Shown piece by piece: positions 12,781 through 23,227 of a DNA stretch of 64,000 nucleotides (positions are counted from its first letter, which is position 1; every line of letters begins with the position of its first letter). Origin of the DNA: Paramacrobiotus metropolitanus (Eukaryota; Tardigrada; Eutardigrada; Parachela; Macrobiotidae); NCBI RefSeq assembly GCF_019649055.1, contig NW_026570290.1:186001-250000 (forward strand), given 5' to 3'. A program made the translations under genes and the position numbers. The notes beneath the pieces are model-generated. The model saw nothing but the letters and a program-made list of their open reading frames with translations. It was not told the origin of the DNA and made no database searches.

Positions 12781-12899
12781 TTTTCTGGCATATGCCATAT
12801 TTTATTGCGTGCCAGAAGGATAACATACCAGGTTTTATCCCTTGCCATGCCAGTGGCAACGCCAGAGGCACTTGCCAGTGCCAGGTTTTACACCCTGCC
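12781..12899 (-). repeat. Right terminal inverted repeat of the transposon
   Basis: Reverse complement of 10030-10148 with three mismatches, ending ACACCCTGCC directly before the right copy of the target duplication (12900-12908). Confidence 0.9.
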
Positions 12900-12907
12900 G
12901 TCTAATC

Positions 12908-14307
12908 ATGCGTTCACAACCGAAAATCGTTGTGCAAGAGCATACTGATCACCAACAAATTCAATTCATAATGCGATGGACTATCGACTATCGAGGGTGT
13001 TTTGCTGCACCGTTCTGATGAGATACTGGTGCGGAACGCCGGTATCCCCATGGAAGAACTGGGCATCAGTAGCGGCGAAGGCCGCTGGCGTTTGGCTATT
13101 CGGATGTGTGTAGTGGATCCACATCCACATGATCCAACTCCAGCGAAAGATGCCGTGGGTGCTTATTTATGCTTGACCGACCTGGACCCCGCTTCCAAAA
13201 CGTACACGGGGCAAGGTAGCTTTCTTGCGGGATGCCGAATAAGGTGCGTTAGAACTTAGAGCATAGAAGTGTAAAGTACAAGTTTGCCTGCTTTAAGTAG
13301 CATACTGACCACTGACACAAGCACAAAAACATCCACAAAACTTGTTTTGGTAGTTCCTAGAATAAATTCGAGTGCATAAGCCCTTCCAAGTCTTTTTGGA
13401 ATAACTTTGCCCTTTCTCTCTTCAGCCTTTTTGTTTGTTGCAATCTTCTAGCCAATGATTATTGTGTAAATGAATTTTGCAGGTGTTTCCTCCTGTTTTA
13501 GCGTGCACACGGGACGATCGCTACTACAACTTGTCCCGCCAGGCAAGATGATTACGGAGCATTTCTCGAGTGCGGGCTTTTCGTTTGGCAGCAATGACAT
13601 CCTTAAGCATGCGGATTTGTATGAGAAGATACAAGATGACTCAATAACTGTCATTATGGACGTGTACCTGGAGCTGAAATCCGAAACTTTTCGTGTCTGC
13701 CACATCCATACTAATCAAGAGCAGTATCGTCAGCAGTTTTGCCGACGTCAATCCGGCTTTCTTCAAAAAGGTGATCAAGATTCCGCCGACTTCGTTATTC
13801 ATTCCAGCGATGGCCATGACTTTCCTATTCACCGTTGCCTTTTTGATGGCACATTCACCGGTATTTGCAGCCATGCTGACCCATGATTCGAAGGAAAAGC
13901 AAGAAGCGCAATGCACACTGGAGGATATCACCGGGGATACTGTGGCCATCCTTTGTGACTATATCTACGGATGTGAAATGGGAAAGGTCAGCCTGGACAA
14001 TGCAGAAAAGGTTCTGATTATGGCGGATCGGTATGCTGTAGTAGATCTGCGATCGTACTGCGAACTCATGTTGGTCAGCAGCATCACTCCACAGAATGCT
14101 GAAAAGTATCTCGCCCTTGCCGAGCAGCGCGGACTGTATGCTCTGAAAAAAGCCCCTTCATTCAAGCTTAGCACACACCGTACAACATCAAACAGCACGG
14201 ATATTGAAGTACTACAGGACTCCTCACGACCCACCGCTACAGCAGTCGCGATAGGCCGCAAAACATCCCGATGGCCTTCTTGGCTCTGTCTGTATAGACC
14301 GCGTTAA
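12908..14307 (+). pseudogene. MATH-BTB pseudogene F, separated from its promoter
   Basis: Exon 1 (12908-13243) starts MRSQPKIVVQEHTDHQQIQF. A 7-bp tandem duplication CTATCGA (12981-12994) shifts the frame inside W-T-I-E-G; beyond it the exon reads LHRSDEILVRNAGIPMEEL to the conserved R-I-R donor. Removing seven bases restores the family's exon phase. Exon 2 (13502-14307) opens VHTGRSLLQ and is open to PIHRCLF. A T run at 13840-13844 has one base too many and shifts the frame. BTB then continues (LMAHSPVFAAMLTHDSKEK), followed by the BACK-like region and a Trp-rich tail (SRWPSWLCLYRPR). The 2.87-kb transposon abuts its ATG. Inactive unless the lesions are assembly errors; the 7-bp duplication and the insertion do not look like sequencing noise. 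Confidence 0.88.
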
Positions 14308-15501
14308 GATTCTGTGCATTATGTGTTTCGTTGCGTTGTGATTTTGTGTATGAATTTTGCGTATTATGTTTTTGTGTATTGCTTTGTGCTAAGATTTTGT
14401 GTTTGATTTGTCATTTGTGTATTCGGGGTTTGTATCTGTAATGCACGGCAAAATGTTTGTGTAGACTGTTATTAAACATAATCAAGAATATTAAAGTTAA
14501 TACTTGGAACAACGTGTGGATTCACAACGGAAAACTATTCCATCGCGGCATAGCGCGGCGGCTGAACTAAGACACATTCGCGGTATTCTTACTACATCCG
14601 TGCCGGTACAGCTGTAACAGAAATGTTATAACATGTCATTACAATATTATAGCGGCATCTGTGTCAGTCGGATTTGTTTGCTGGTATGAATATGCGGAAA
14701 CCGTGAAAGCACGAAATAAGTACAGTGGTTTTAGAAAAAGGATTACTGAGGCACACATTTTAAGCACCAGCAGCTGGGAAAATTGGAGCTACTTGGAGCA
14801 TCCTGCTACGAAACGATATACAGTGTACAAGCCGGTCCGGATGATGAGCACGATAAAGAACAGCGAAAAATGTAAATTCATGGGGTACGCCAAACAACCA
14901 ACAACGCCACGCTACGCCACACTGTTTAAACACGTAACAATAAGTAACATGCGTTTCGCTGGCTGGTGGCCTGCTGCGCACCTGATAATTTAATGAGAAT
15001 ATTTGTAATTGCCTGGCGGATGGTGGCTAGAAAATGGTCGGTGCAGTAAGGGACAATCTAACTGCGGAGCGCATTTACGCATTGTGGTAAACGTAGTGTA
15101 GTGGCCATCGTGCTCAGCGCTAATACCGCGCTAAATATGCATTAGCTGTACCTTTACGTGCTCATTACACGGACAGGCTTGTACACGGTGCAGTGCAGTG
15201 TAATGTTTTTGAGTGTAATGACGTGGCCGATAATCAAAGCAAAATAGTCAATAAAACCAAGTACGGTCCCTACATCAACATGTGCTAAACTAATGCAGTC
15301 AGCAGACTCGAAAATTTTACGAAAGCAAACCGCGATGATCGCGATCGATACCGGCTGATGTCATACATAATTATGATGGTCTCTATTGTTGCCCAAAACG
15401 GAAGCCTGCAGCTGCTTGTGTTGTGGTAGGCCTACGCGATTAGAGCCATTTCTCCAGGAACTCAACCAGTTACGGGCTGTATTGCGCAGCTTTCTATCAT
15501 C
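14308..15501. other. Intergenic between F and G
   Basis: The first 150 bases are T/G-rich with recurring TTTTGTGT. The remainder shows no gene; an open frame near 14.66-14.99 kb has no recognisable domain. Confidence 0.45.
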
Positions 15502-16810
15502 ATGTTCTCGAATATATTCCGCAAACGATCGGATGCTATCGTTGTCAAAGAGGAGACCTCTCGAAAGAGCGTCTCGTTTTCCTTGGAATGGACGGTGAAA
15601 AACTTCTCCTCATATCGCAATCAAACCCAGCCAATAATGAATACAGGGGTTACCATGGCGGAACTAGGGATTCACGACTACAAAGGTCTCTGGCGTGTTC
15701 GGATCATTCCGTGCAACATGGGCAAACTGGGAACTGGAACTGTTGCTGATTCGGAAAAATATGTTTCGGTGTTCCTGTATTTAACTGACGAAGATTTGGG
15801 ATCCACGTCATACAGCGGCACGCATGGGATACTCGCCAAAAGCCAGGATCGGTATGTGCTGAAATTTGTGCTCGTTATGACGATAATATAAATTAATAAT
15901 AAAAATAAATTAGCTTTCACCAAACTGTGCAAGCTCTAAGGTGCACCAGGTGCGGCCCCGGGCAGGAGATACAGCATCTGCTTAGCACGTTGTATAGGAA
16001 TTACTTATATTATAACTATGAGAGCACGAGAAATACGCTTTTGCATTGTGCAAACAGTAAAACTTATATTCTTTATAAGTCATGAACAAGTTGGCAGTAA
16101 AGCATGCTGCAACTTGTTGCAAAAAAATGATAAAATTTCTTAATATCTGTATACGGGCACTAACTGAACTTTTGGCAAGGTTTGCCAAGTACATAATTAT
16201 GTAATATGTAAGCAGTACTTGACGCTTAGGGTGGAAACCGGAAAATGGAAGATTTAAATTGTTCGTACCTCACCGGACACCAACATGTACCTCACAAATC
16301 ACTCTTCATGGGGTCACGGAACTAATTCAGCACTCCGCCCTCTTTGGCAGCAATTGTCGCGATGGCCAACTGAAAGACGACTGCATTACTGTGACCATCA
16401 AGGTGACGATGTTTAAAGACCCCGAAACAATCTGCTGGCCATGTCGACACACATCCTCTTCGGAATACAACTGGGCCGAATTTGCCAAGGAAAGCGCTGG
16501 AAGGTTGCATCCAGGAGGATTTATATACAGTTGTGAGCCACCACAGTTTGGTAGCCAGTCATTCATGGTTCGCCTCGTTCTATCAGCTACATCTCCGGCT
16601 GGAAAGAAGACAAAGAAGGCCGGACGACCGAATTATTTGGGTAACTTCCAGGTGGCGGCGGTAGGTTTTGTGAAGCTCGCGGAAGATTACGGGCTGCCAG
16701 GCTGTAGTTCAGATAAGCAATCACGCGCTCGAAGCGAAATTGTGGGCATTGCAGGTACGATCGCGAGCTTTGTAGAACAAATTACGAGCTGTAAACACAC
16801 TTCTTTTTAA
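15502..16810 (+). CDS. Divergent MATH protein G with eroded BTB
   Basis: Exon 1 (15502-15851) encodes MFSNIFRKRSDAIVVKEETS, then VSFSLEWTVKNFSSYRN, MNTGVTMAELGIHDYKG and YLTDEDLGSTSYSG, ending GAT-CG before gtatgt at the family's intron position. Exon 2 is less certain: a phase-compatible acceptor is at about 16250, and the frame is open to the TAA at 16808-16810. It has the end of MATH (LKDDCITVTIKVTMF), then a BTB I can trace only as fragments: SFMVRLVLSATSPA against the family's FPVHRCLLMAHSPVF, and FVKLAEDYGLPGC against VLIMADKYAVADL, with the middle of the fold missing. It resembles locus I most. Either an open pseudogene or a MATH protein with a remodelled C-terminus. Confidence 0.55.
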
Positions 16811-17752
16811 AGAGATGCAGAGCCGACCTAACTGAGCACTATGGACACTGCAGTACGAGTGTCTTCACCACAGTTCAAGAGTAAATAAAATTTGTTCCAC
16901 GGTTTTCGCCATTCTTCAAGAGTCAAGATGAACCAGCGTTCCTGTGAAGAAGATCATACGCCGTAGTTTATTTCTTGGCAATCAAATTCAAGCACTTTTG
17001 TGCCGGTCGTCCATACCGACAAATTGTATATACCGGGTTTTATAAACCAAAAAATTACCCGGATACTTAAAGGCGTATTTTTCCTTTGATATTGTGCATG
17101 ACTGCATGTTAATTTAGTTTTAGTTAAAGTATACTAATTGTTACGTGCATCTGTATATTTATTTAATTTGTAATCGCTGCTTTTAAACTCTGCTATCCAA
17201 CCAAAACCATGATCTAAGCACCATAAGAGGCTCTCGGTTAAGTGCCACTTGAACCTCTTTATGCCGATACAAATGATACTCGTATGATATCTACCGTTGT
17301 ATCTCCTATCAGTGTGCTACTGGATCCATTAGACATGTGGCATAAGTTCAATGGAGTTCAGTCTTTGTAATTTTTATATGATGTAATCAAAATATGCGAG
17401 CCAGTACCAATGGTTTTCTTTGTATATTGAGTTTGCATGAGCATTTCGGCTTAGTACTTAGAAAATCCAGGTGCGAACACAGCAACAGCAGGTAAGCAAT
17501 GCTATTAAAAAGTCCGTTAGCCGTTTTTCGTTTGTACCTAATAAAACTTCCGTATCACAGCAGCAGACAGATTTGATCTGCATAAACGAAGTGTTCGTTA
17601 ATCTGTGCATTGGCGTTGACTTGTGTGAATATTCAGTCACTGCTTAGAGTCCATAAATCTTGTCTGACGGCTGGCTGAATCGTAATACATAATTCAAAAA
17701 TAAACGCTTTTAAGGTTGCATAAACTAATTTGTACGTTATCACACTGCGATA
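16811..17752. other. Intergenic between G and H
   Basis: No gene or repeat recognised. An AATAAA lies at about 16881-16889, shortly after the stop of G. Confidence 0.45.
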
Positions 17753-19197
17753 ATGCGCTCGCAGTCGAACATCGTTGCGCGTGAGGTTACCAATCAACAT
17801 CAGGTTAGGTTCGTACTGTAGTGGACGGTGGAATGTTTCACGCTCCACCGGAATAATAAAACAATGATGTTCAACGCCGGAATCACCTTCAAAGAATTGG
17901 GAATCGGTAACTGCCCTGGCGTATCGGAATAAGACCGTGCCGTGTGGATCCATTGGATACCAGCCAGAACCCGTCTAAGAATTCTCTCTAAGTGTTTACC
18001 TGTATTGCACCAACACGCCAAAAAACTCCATTACGTACACTGGTCAAAAAAGTTTTCTTGCTGGATGTCGAATAAGGTAAAACTCTGGCGCACCGCGTGC
18101 TGGGTCATTGTCAATACGGAATAATTATTATTACTTTGTAAATTCGCGTGAACAAATAAAATCAGAGCACGTACCTATGTCGAACCTATCGTCGACTGTA
18201 TGTTACAACACTGACTGATTAAATATGCTGTACAAGAGTTGTTAACCATATTCGCCAGAGCGACAAGAGTTGTTAACCATATTGTCGCTCCGCAGCTTTT
18301 TAAGTCTTTTAAGCTACAGAGGTAAAATGTTAAATAATGGCTTAATCAATGAAATATTTCTAACCGGTTTGAATTTATGTTTTCAGCTTATCTACGGGGC
18401 GATCCATGTCGCCAATTATTCCGCATTGCAAACTCATGACCCATCGCTTCAAGATTTCCGCCTCTGCTTGGGGCAAACAAAGCTTCATCAGTCACACGGA
18501 TCTATTCAAACATACAAGATGGCTCCATTACTGTTATGATAAATGTCATCGTGGAGATAAAATCGGAAACCTTTCGCGTGTGCACCATGCAGCCGGATCC
18601 TAACGTCTATCGTCACCAATTCTGCCAGCGTCAAGCCGGTATTCTTGCAAAAGTCGATCAACACACCACCGATTTTGTTATCCGCTCCAGTGACGGTCAA
18701 GAGTTCCCGGTTCATCGCTGGCTGCTGATGGCACATTCGCCGGTCTTTGTCGCCATGCTATCGCGTAACACCAAAGAAAACCAGTGTGCGCTGTGTGAAC
18801 TTGATGATATTGATGGGGAAAGTGCTGCCATTCTGCGGGACTATATCTGCGGGTGCGAAACGGGAAAGGTCAATCCTGAAAATGCCAAAGTGATTGTGAT
18901 TATGGCGGATAAATATGCGATTGCGGATCTGCGCTTGTTCTGCGAATTGATGCTGGCCAGGAACGTTACGCCGGAGAATGCGACCAGATACCTCGCCGAG
19001 CAGCGGGAACTGACAACACTGAAGGAGGAAGGTGCTTTGTCAGCACAGATTGCACATCAGGGAATAACAAGGAGGATGAGGGATCGGAAACTAGCAAGGA
19101 CTGTAACGGGATAGTTTACGTGTTCTGGGTTTTGGCATTAGCGCTTTATCTGTATATAGAGTTTTTAATAGTTTATATTTTATGCTTTTGCGACTAA
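17753..19197 (+). pseudogene. MATH-BTB pseudogene H with lost membrane tail
   Basis: Exon 1 (17753-18076) starts MRSQSNIVAREVTNQHQVRF. TAG at 17819-17821 replaces the Gln of F-T-L-Q-W, and a deletion near 17918 removes part of G-R-W-R-I-G. Exon 2 (18387 on) opens LSTGRSMSPIIP and keeps the MATH groove Trp-Gly (SAWGKQSFISHTDLF). It loses two bases near 18508. From 18536 the frame is open through BTB (FVIRSSDGQEFPVHRWLLM) to a TAG near 19112. Directly after, in another frame, 19111-19197 encodes a strongly hydrophobic stretch (VYVFWVLALALYLYIEFLIV) ending in TAA, which looks like the former C-terminal membrane anchor uncoupled by one more shift. The start of BACK (A-E-Q-R-E-L) is also shortened. 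Confidence 0.87.
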
Positions 19198-20170
19198 CCG
19201 TTCTGAGCTCTCCGGCAGGAGAAGGCTAAGTGGGTGCTTATTATTTACCTACTTACCATTCGTCTTTAGATGGCAGAAAAAGAAACTTATTAGCGATTAA
19301 TATGGTGTTTTATTGATATTTTTGTTGTTTGGCTTTTCTCTCGGTCTGGAGCTGCTTCTATTTTCTTCGAGTGGACTTTCTGTCTCATTAAAATTAATTT
19401 CTCTTTGAGAAACTGAGACGTTATTTACATACTCACAAGTGAATGTGAATAGAATTTGTAGTATTGCGTGTCTTCTTTTGCTGATTCAGCTTATGGAAGT
19501 GAGAAAGAAAAACATTCGGACAACAGAAAATTTTGGAAACAAAAAATAAAATGCTATAGGTGTGCTATTGGGAATAATTTAATCTTTGTTCGTAGCCTAA
19601 GGGATTGTCTAAAGGGTTTAATAAGCTTTTAGGCCAGTTTACAAAGTTATTTTATTCTTACCTCTGTGTATAACGAAACTGTTGCAAAAACTATAACGGT
19701 AATTTCAAACTGGTTCTTGCTTGTGAAGTACAAAGAACCATCCTAAAACCCGTTGAATTATTATTCAGTGAATCAGTGTAGATTTTCTTGAAAGTCTCCT
19801 TAAAGAAATTTGCATTTCTAATTTTAAAACTACAAATTTGGATCATAAGTGGTTACTGCGTGACTGTTGTTGGAAAATACAATTTAAAATTGTAACTAGT
19901 AAGCTGAAGGCCGTCTGAAATCGAATTCTATTGATAGTATTTAAAGGGCACGGCACGCAACGCGGAGCCCAACTGCCAAATATTCCTGAAAGGCCTCGTA
20001 AAAGTCTGTTTTGAAAATTTTCTAACAATGCTTGTTCAGAATTATCTTTCTTATTTCATGCTGAAAAGCTATTTATTGTGTATTACTAGAAATTACCAAT
20101 ACGCTGCATTTAACTTCATTCGTGTTTTAAAAATGCTGTTAACAGAAGGGCACTGTTACGGGTCTGTTGC
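19198..20170. other. Intergenic between H and the LRR-like gene
   Basis: AT-rich, no gene or repeat recognised. Confidence 0.5.
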
Positions 20171-21388
20171 TCAACATTGTAAATTATAGCAAGAGGAATT
20201 GTAAGAATACTGGCTACCGCCGAGGTTGCGACCAACATTGCTATAAGTCAGATTTTGCGCGCAATCCACTTTAAGCACCGCAGCCGTAGTTAGCACCCCC
20301 ACATCAACGAACGGGGTCATATAGTTTCCGACAATAGCAATTTCGCCTTTTCTTTTGCCGGAGATAAGATGGGGTTTTTGTTTCAGGAAATTTCGATACC
20401 AAGCGTACGAGCAATCACAGTGCAGCTTCTGGATCATGTCCAAATCGTCCTCACTGAGTAGGTTCGGAAACTGGCGCTTCGTGGAATATGCGTGTTGTCG
20501 GAACAAAACATAACCGGCGCCGTCCTCTAGCGACAAGCTATGCAAAAGTGGTAAATCGGCAAACGTGTACGGCTCCAGCATTTCAATAGTACAGTGCGAG
20601 AAAGTAATGCTGCGTATTTGTGACATCCGCGAAAAATGTTTCTTCTGGATCTCCAAGCGTGATCCGGATTGAATTTGGAGCAGTAATAAATATGGCATCA
20701 CGCCCAAGTCGTATATCTTTGCGCTGACACCCGTTGTGCGGACATCGGATACACAGAGTTCGATGAGCTGGTTCCGAATGGGATTGATGACCTCAGGGTG
20801 GACTGGATCGGCAGAGTCGTTGCGCTCCTTTAAATCGATGATAGCCGCTCGAGTTGGGCTGATTAGGTGGATATTCGTTGTAACAGTAGTCAGAAGGGTT
20901 CGATTCCCCCATGAACACCTGACATTGATATAAGTTCTAGAGAGCACTTTCAGCAGATACTCATCATCCGATGGGCCCTCGCATTCTCGGACGCCGATAA
21001 CTGGGCTGCAGATTTCGCCATTTTGGCTCAAGTTGGCATATGCCATACATTCGTCTCGTGTCAACAGATCTGTCCGAAATGGATACTCTACCGGCTCCGG
21101 AGTTATGGTTTGTGGGATGTTTGCACCAGAGTTGCAGTCGGTTTCAAGCTCCGTGAGTCCATCTGTGAAAGCGATACTACAGACTTTATAAAAAGTGATA
21201 CTAAAGACCAGCTTAGTTTGCAATAGCTTTATCTGAAAGCGATACTAAAGACTTTCTAAAACATCAGCGTTTTTGTCTCCAGCAAGGTAATCCTTTTTAG
21301 TGAGGATGCGTAATTATTCGTATTTACCGTGCATAAAATAGGCTGGAAGCGCGATGATATTGAATAAAAAAGCTAACAGTAATTTCAT
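20171..21388 (-). CDS. Secreted leucine-rich-repeat-like protein
   Basis: Two exons, joined by me. Exon 1, 21388-21328, encodes a clean signal peptide (MKLLLAFLFNIIALPAYFMH). The 165-bp intron has a GTAAAT donor and TTTCACAG acceptor. Exon 2, 21162-20171, joins in phase 1 (G+AT = Asp) and gives about 350 residues in all. The mature protein is Cys-rich and mostly without recognisable domains up to about residue 190. Then come LRR-like strands (MPYLLLLQIQSGSRLEI, IRSITFSHCTIEMLEPYTFADL, LLHSLSLEDG) and a C-x-C-x-Y-x-W segment (LHCDCSYAWYRNFLK) like an LRR C-terminal cap. No transmembrane segment follows, so it is probably secreted. Function unknown; likely an orphan extracellular LRR protein. 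Confidence 0.75.
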
Positions 21389-23085
21389 GGCGTTTGCTAA
21401 CGGAAATCTCGATAGTAGACTGAAATCGGGTTTGCGAAAAAACCGTTTGAGTGAAATGCTTTATATTGGCCAATGATAACTAAGGCACCGATGAATATCT
21501 CCAAAATTTCTTAAAACGGCTATCGTTTAATCGACAGCTATCGCCTGAGAATATCAAACTGTTATTCTAGTTTGATAAGTTACTCGTTTTGGCAGAAATT
21601 CGATTGCTTACGCTGCTTTAAAAATATACCTTTCTACGTTTCCCATTGTCCATTCTGTCTTCAGATAAAAAATTAAATTCGTTTAAAGGGTATGACCTTG
21701 ATCGTAGTCAGTGCAGATCAGCGTCTATGAAAATCTCGGCAATCCACTTGCGTGTTTCGATACGCGTGGGGTTTTAGCTGCACGTTTTTGCAACGAGTGT
21801 AGCTTGAATAAAGACGGATGCTTAATAAAACTACATCAACGTTTGAGGCGACCGTCTGCAGTTAGATGGATGCAATTTTATTGAGCCTCCGTAATATACC
21901 CATCCACTTTCCTGTCGGCAACAAACGCCAGTCACTACGACATCCTGATGCAGCCGAGCAATCTGTTACCGAAAACCATGACCTCCCCGGTGGAACTGGC
22001 GGAATATGACGGCAATAGGGTGGAACGGCAACGACAGGTCCCAAAAGTAGTGCTGCCGGAGTGCTGGGACAGTCTATCCTTTTCCAGAGAGGGGACATCC
22101 GGTAAATTGAATGGCGTTTTGTTTCTGCTTATATACTGTATATAATGGGAAGTGCCGAAGTATTGTTGTCAGTTCGGGACGGTTGTACCTTGATGCAACG
22201 AGATTGTTCCGCGGGTCTTGTGACTCGTCACGAATTGTTGAATAAAATTCTGGTTTTGTGTTTTGATCTGTAGTTACATTTTCTGGTGAAAAGAGAACAT
22301 ATCGGAGAAACATTCGAAACAAAATATCGGTTTGTTGTCTGCCGATTTCGTCTTTGATTTTGTATTCGCTGTAGATTTTTTTGTAACTTAATCTATAAAA
22401 TTTTAGACCTTCGCCTTTAAATTTTATTAGTATGGATCGTTATCGATTACTATTTGTTATTCGAATAACTCATAGCCAGCGATCGTAACCGGTTGTTAAT
22501 TTATTATTGATTTGTTGTGCAGAGTTCGAAGAATTAGTAACCAACAGGCAACAAACTGGATTTTATTTGCAAGAGTCATAGAATCCTGGGAGGGAATTCC
22601 GTTACAACCTCGATCACCTGTTATTCAAACTTGAAATTCTGATATTAGAATTTTAGCAACATTGATTTAAAGGTATATCATTCTTATCTTACAGATCGTA
22701 ACCGGTTACTGTGTACAGTCTGTACTGTTCGCAAATACTAGTAAACTCGATTTAATTTTGTAACCTGCCTAAAATCCTGGGAGCGAATTCCAATGGAGAT
22801 ACTTGAAACCACGTGCTGCGCAAGCTTTACAATAGGCACAGACAGCGTTACATAATGCAATGCCCGCGCGCCGATCCTGATTCGCAGAATAATGATGATT
22901 AATATTTGTATTTAATTTAAGTGTCTATACATTAGCACGTGCGCCGTACATACTGGTTTATCCCGCATGCAGAATTAAAAATTGACAATCATTGATATCC
23001 ATGATTAAACCGGCAGCATGCTTCATGTAGTTAATTGCGTAATAACATAAAGCGCCGCAAACTTAAACCAAGCCGTTGATAAGCA
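21389..23085. other. Intergenic with a diverged direct repeat
   Basis: Two blocks at about 22478-22610 and 22693-22795 share GATCGTAACCGGTT at their start and AATCCTGGGAG-GAATTCC at their end, with unlike interiors. A sequence near 22130-22300 resembles an LTR 3' part (AATAAAATTCTGG followed by TGGTGAAAAG), but no retroviral-type gene or second LTR is present, so I leave it unclassified. Confidence 0.4.
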
Positions 23086-23094
23086 TATAAAAAG
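23086..23094 (+). promoter_or_regulatory. TATA box of the chitin-binding gene
   Basis: TATAAAAAG, 134 bases before the ATG at 23228. Transcription would start near 23115-23120, leaving a 5' UTR of about 110 bases. It is the clearest core promoter in the window and suits a strongly or stage-specifically expressed cuticle-type gene. Confidence 0.6.
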
Positions 23095-23227
23095 CCGCGT
23101 AGACCGGCACTCAAAATCGTATTCATACTCCCGTTGCAAAGCTTGTTAAATTGAGCACAGTCTGCACTGCTATTGTTCCGCGCCGATTATCTCTACTTTA
23201 AAGAAAAGTGGAATCTTCCTAGTCGTC

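Larger units (their letters stand above)
10030..12899. mobile_element. 2.87-kb non-autonomous DNA transposon, Mutator-like
   Basis: Terminal inverted repeats of 119 bp (10030-10148 and 12781-12899) differ at only three positions. They are flanked by a perfect 9-bp direct duplication GTCTAATCA (10021-10029 and 12900-12908). Long TIRs with a 9-bp target duplication are typical of Mutator-like elements (MULEs); hAT and P elements make 8 bp. The interior has no open frame above about 85 codons and no transposase resemblance, so it is non-autonomous. The few TIR differences suggest recent movement. It lies against the ATG of pseudogene F: the last base of the right target duplication is the A of that ATG. 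Confidence 0.85.

Noticed and set aside
14661-14993. 110-residue open frame between F and G
   Set aside because: No domain, no family similarity, alternative frames equally open on the other strand.
3130-19197. Frameshifts as pure sequencing or assembly error
   Set aside because: Some homopolymer shifts could be errors, but premature stops by substitution, a 7-bp duplication, 11- and 30-base deletions and two transposons cannot all be; neighbouring non-family genes are intact.
20890-20906. tRNA box-B-like GGGTTCGATTCCCCC
   Set aside because: It lies inside the LRR-like coding exon and no acceptor stem, D-arm or anticodon arm can be folded around it.
22130-22300. Solo LTR
   Set aside because: An AATAAA and a possible primer-site-like string are present, but no LTR boundaries, target duplication or second copy could be established.
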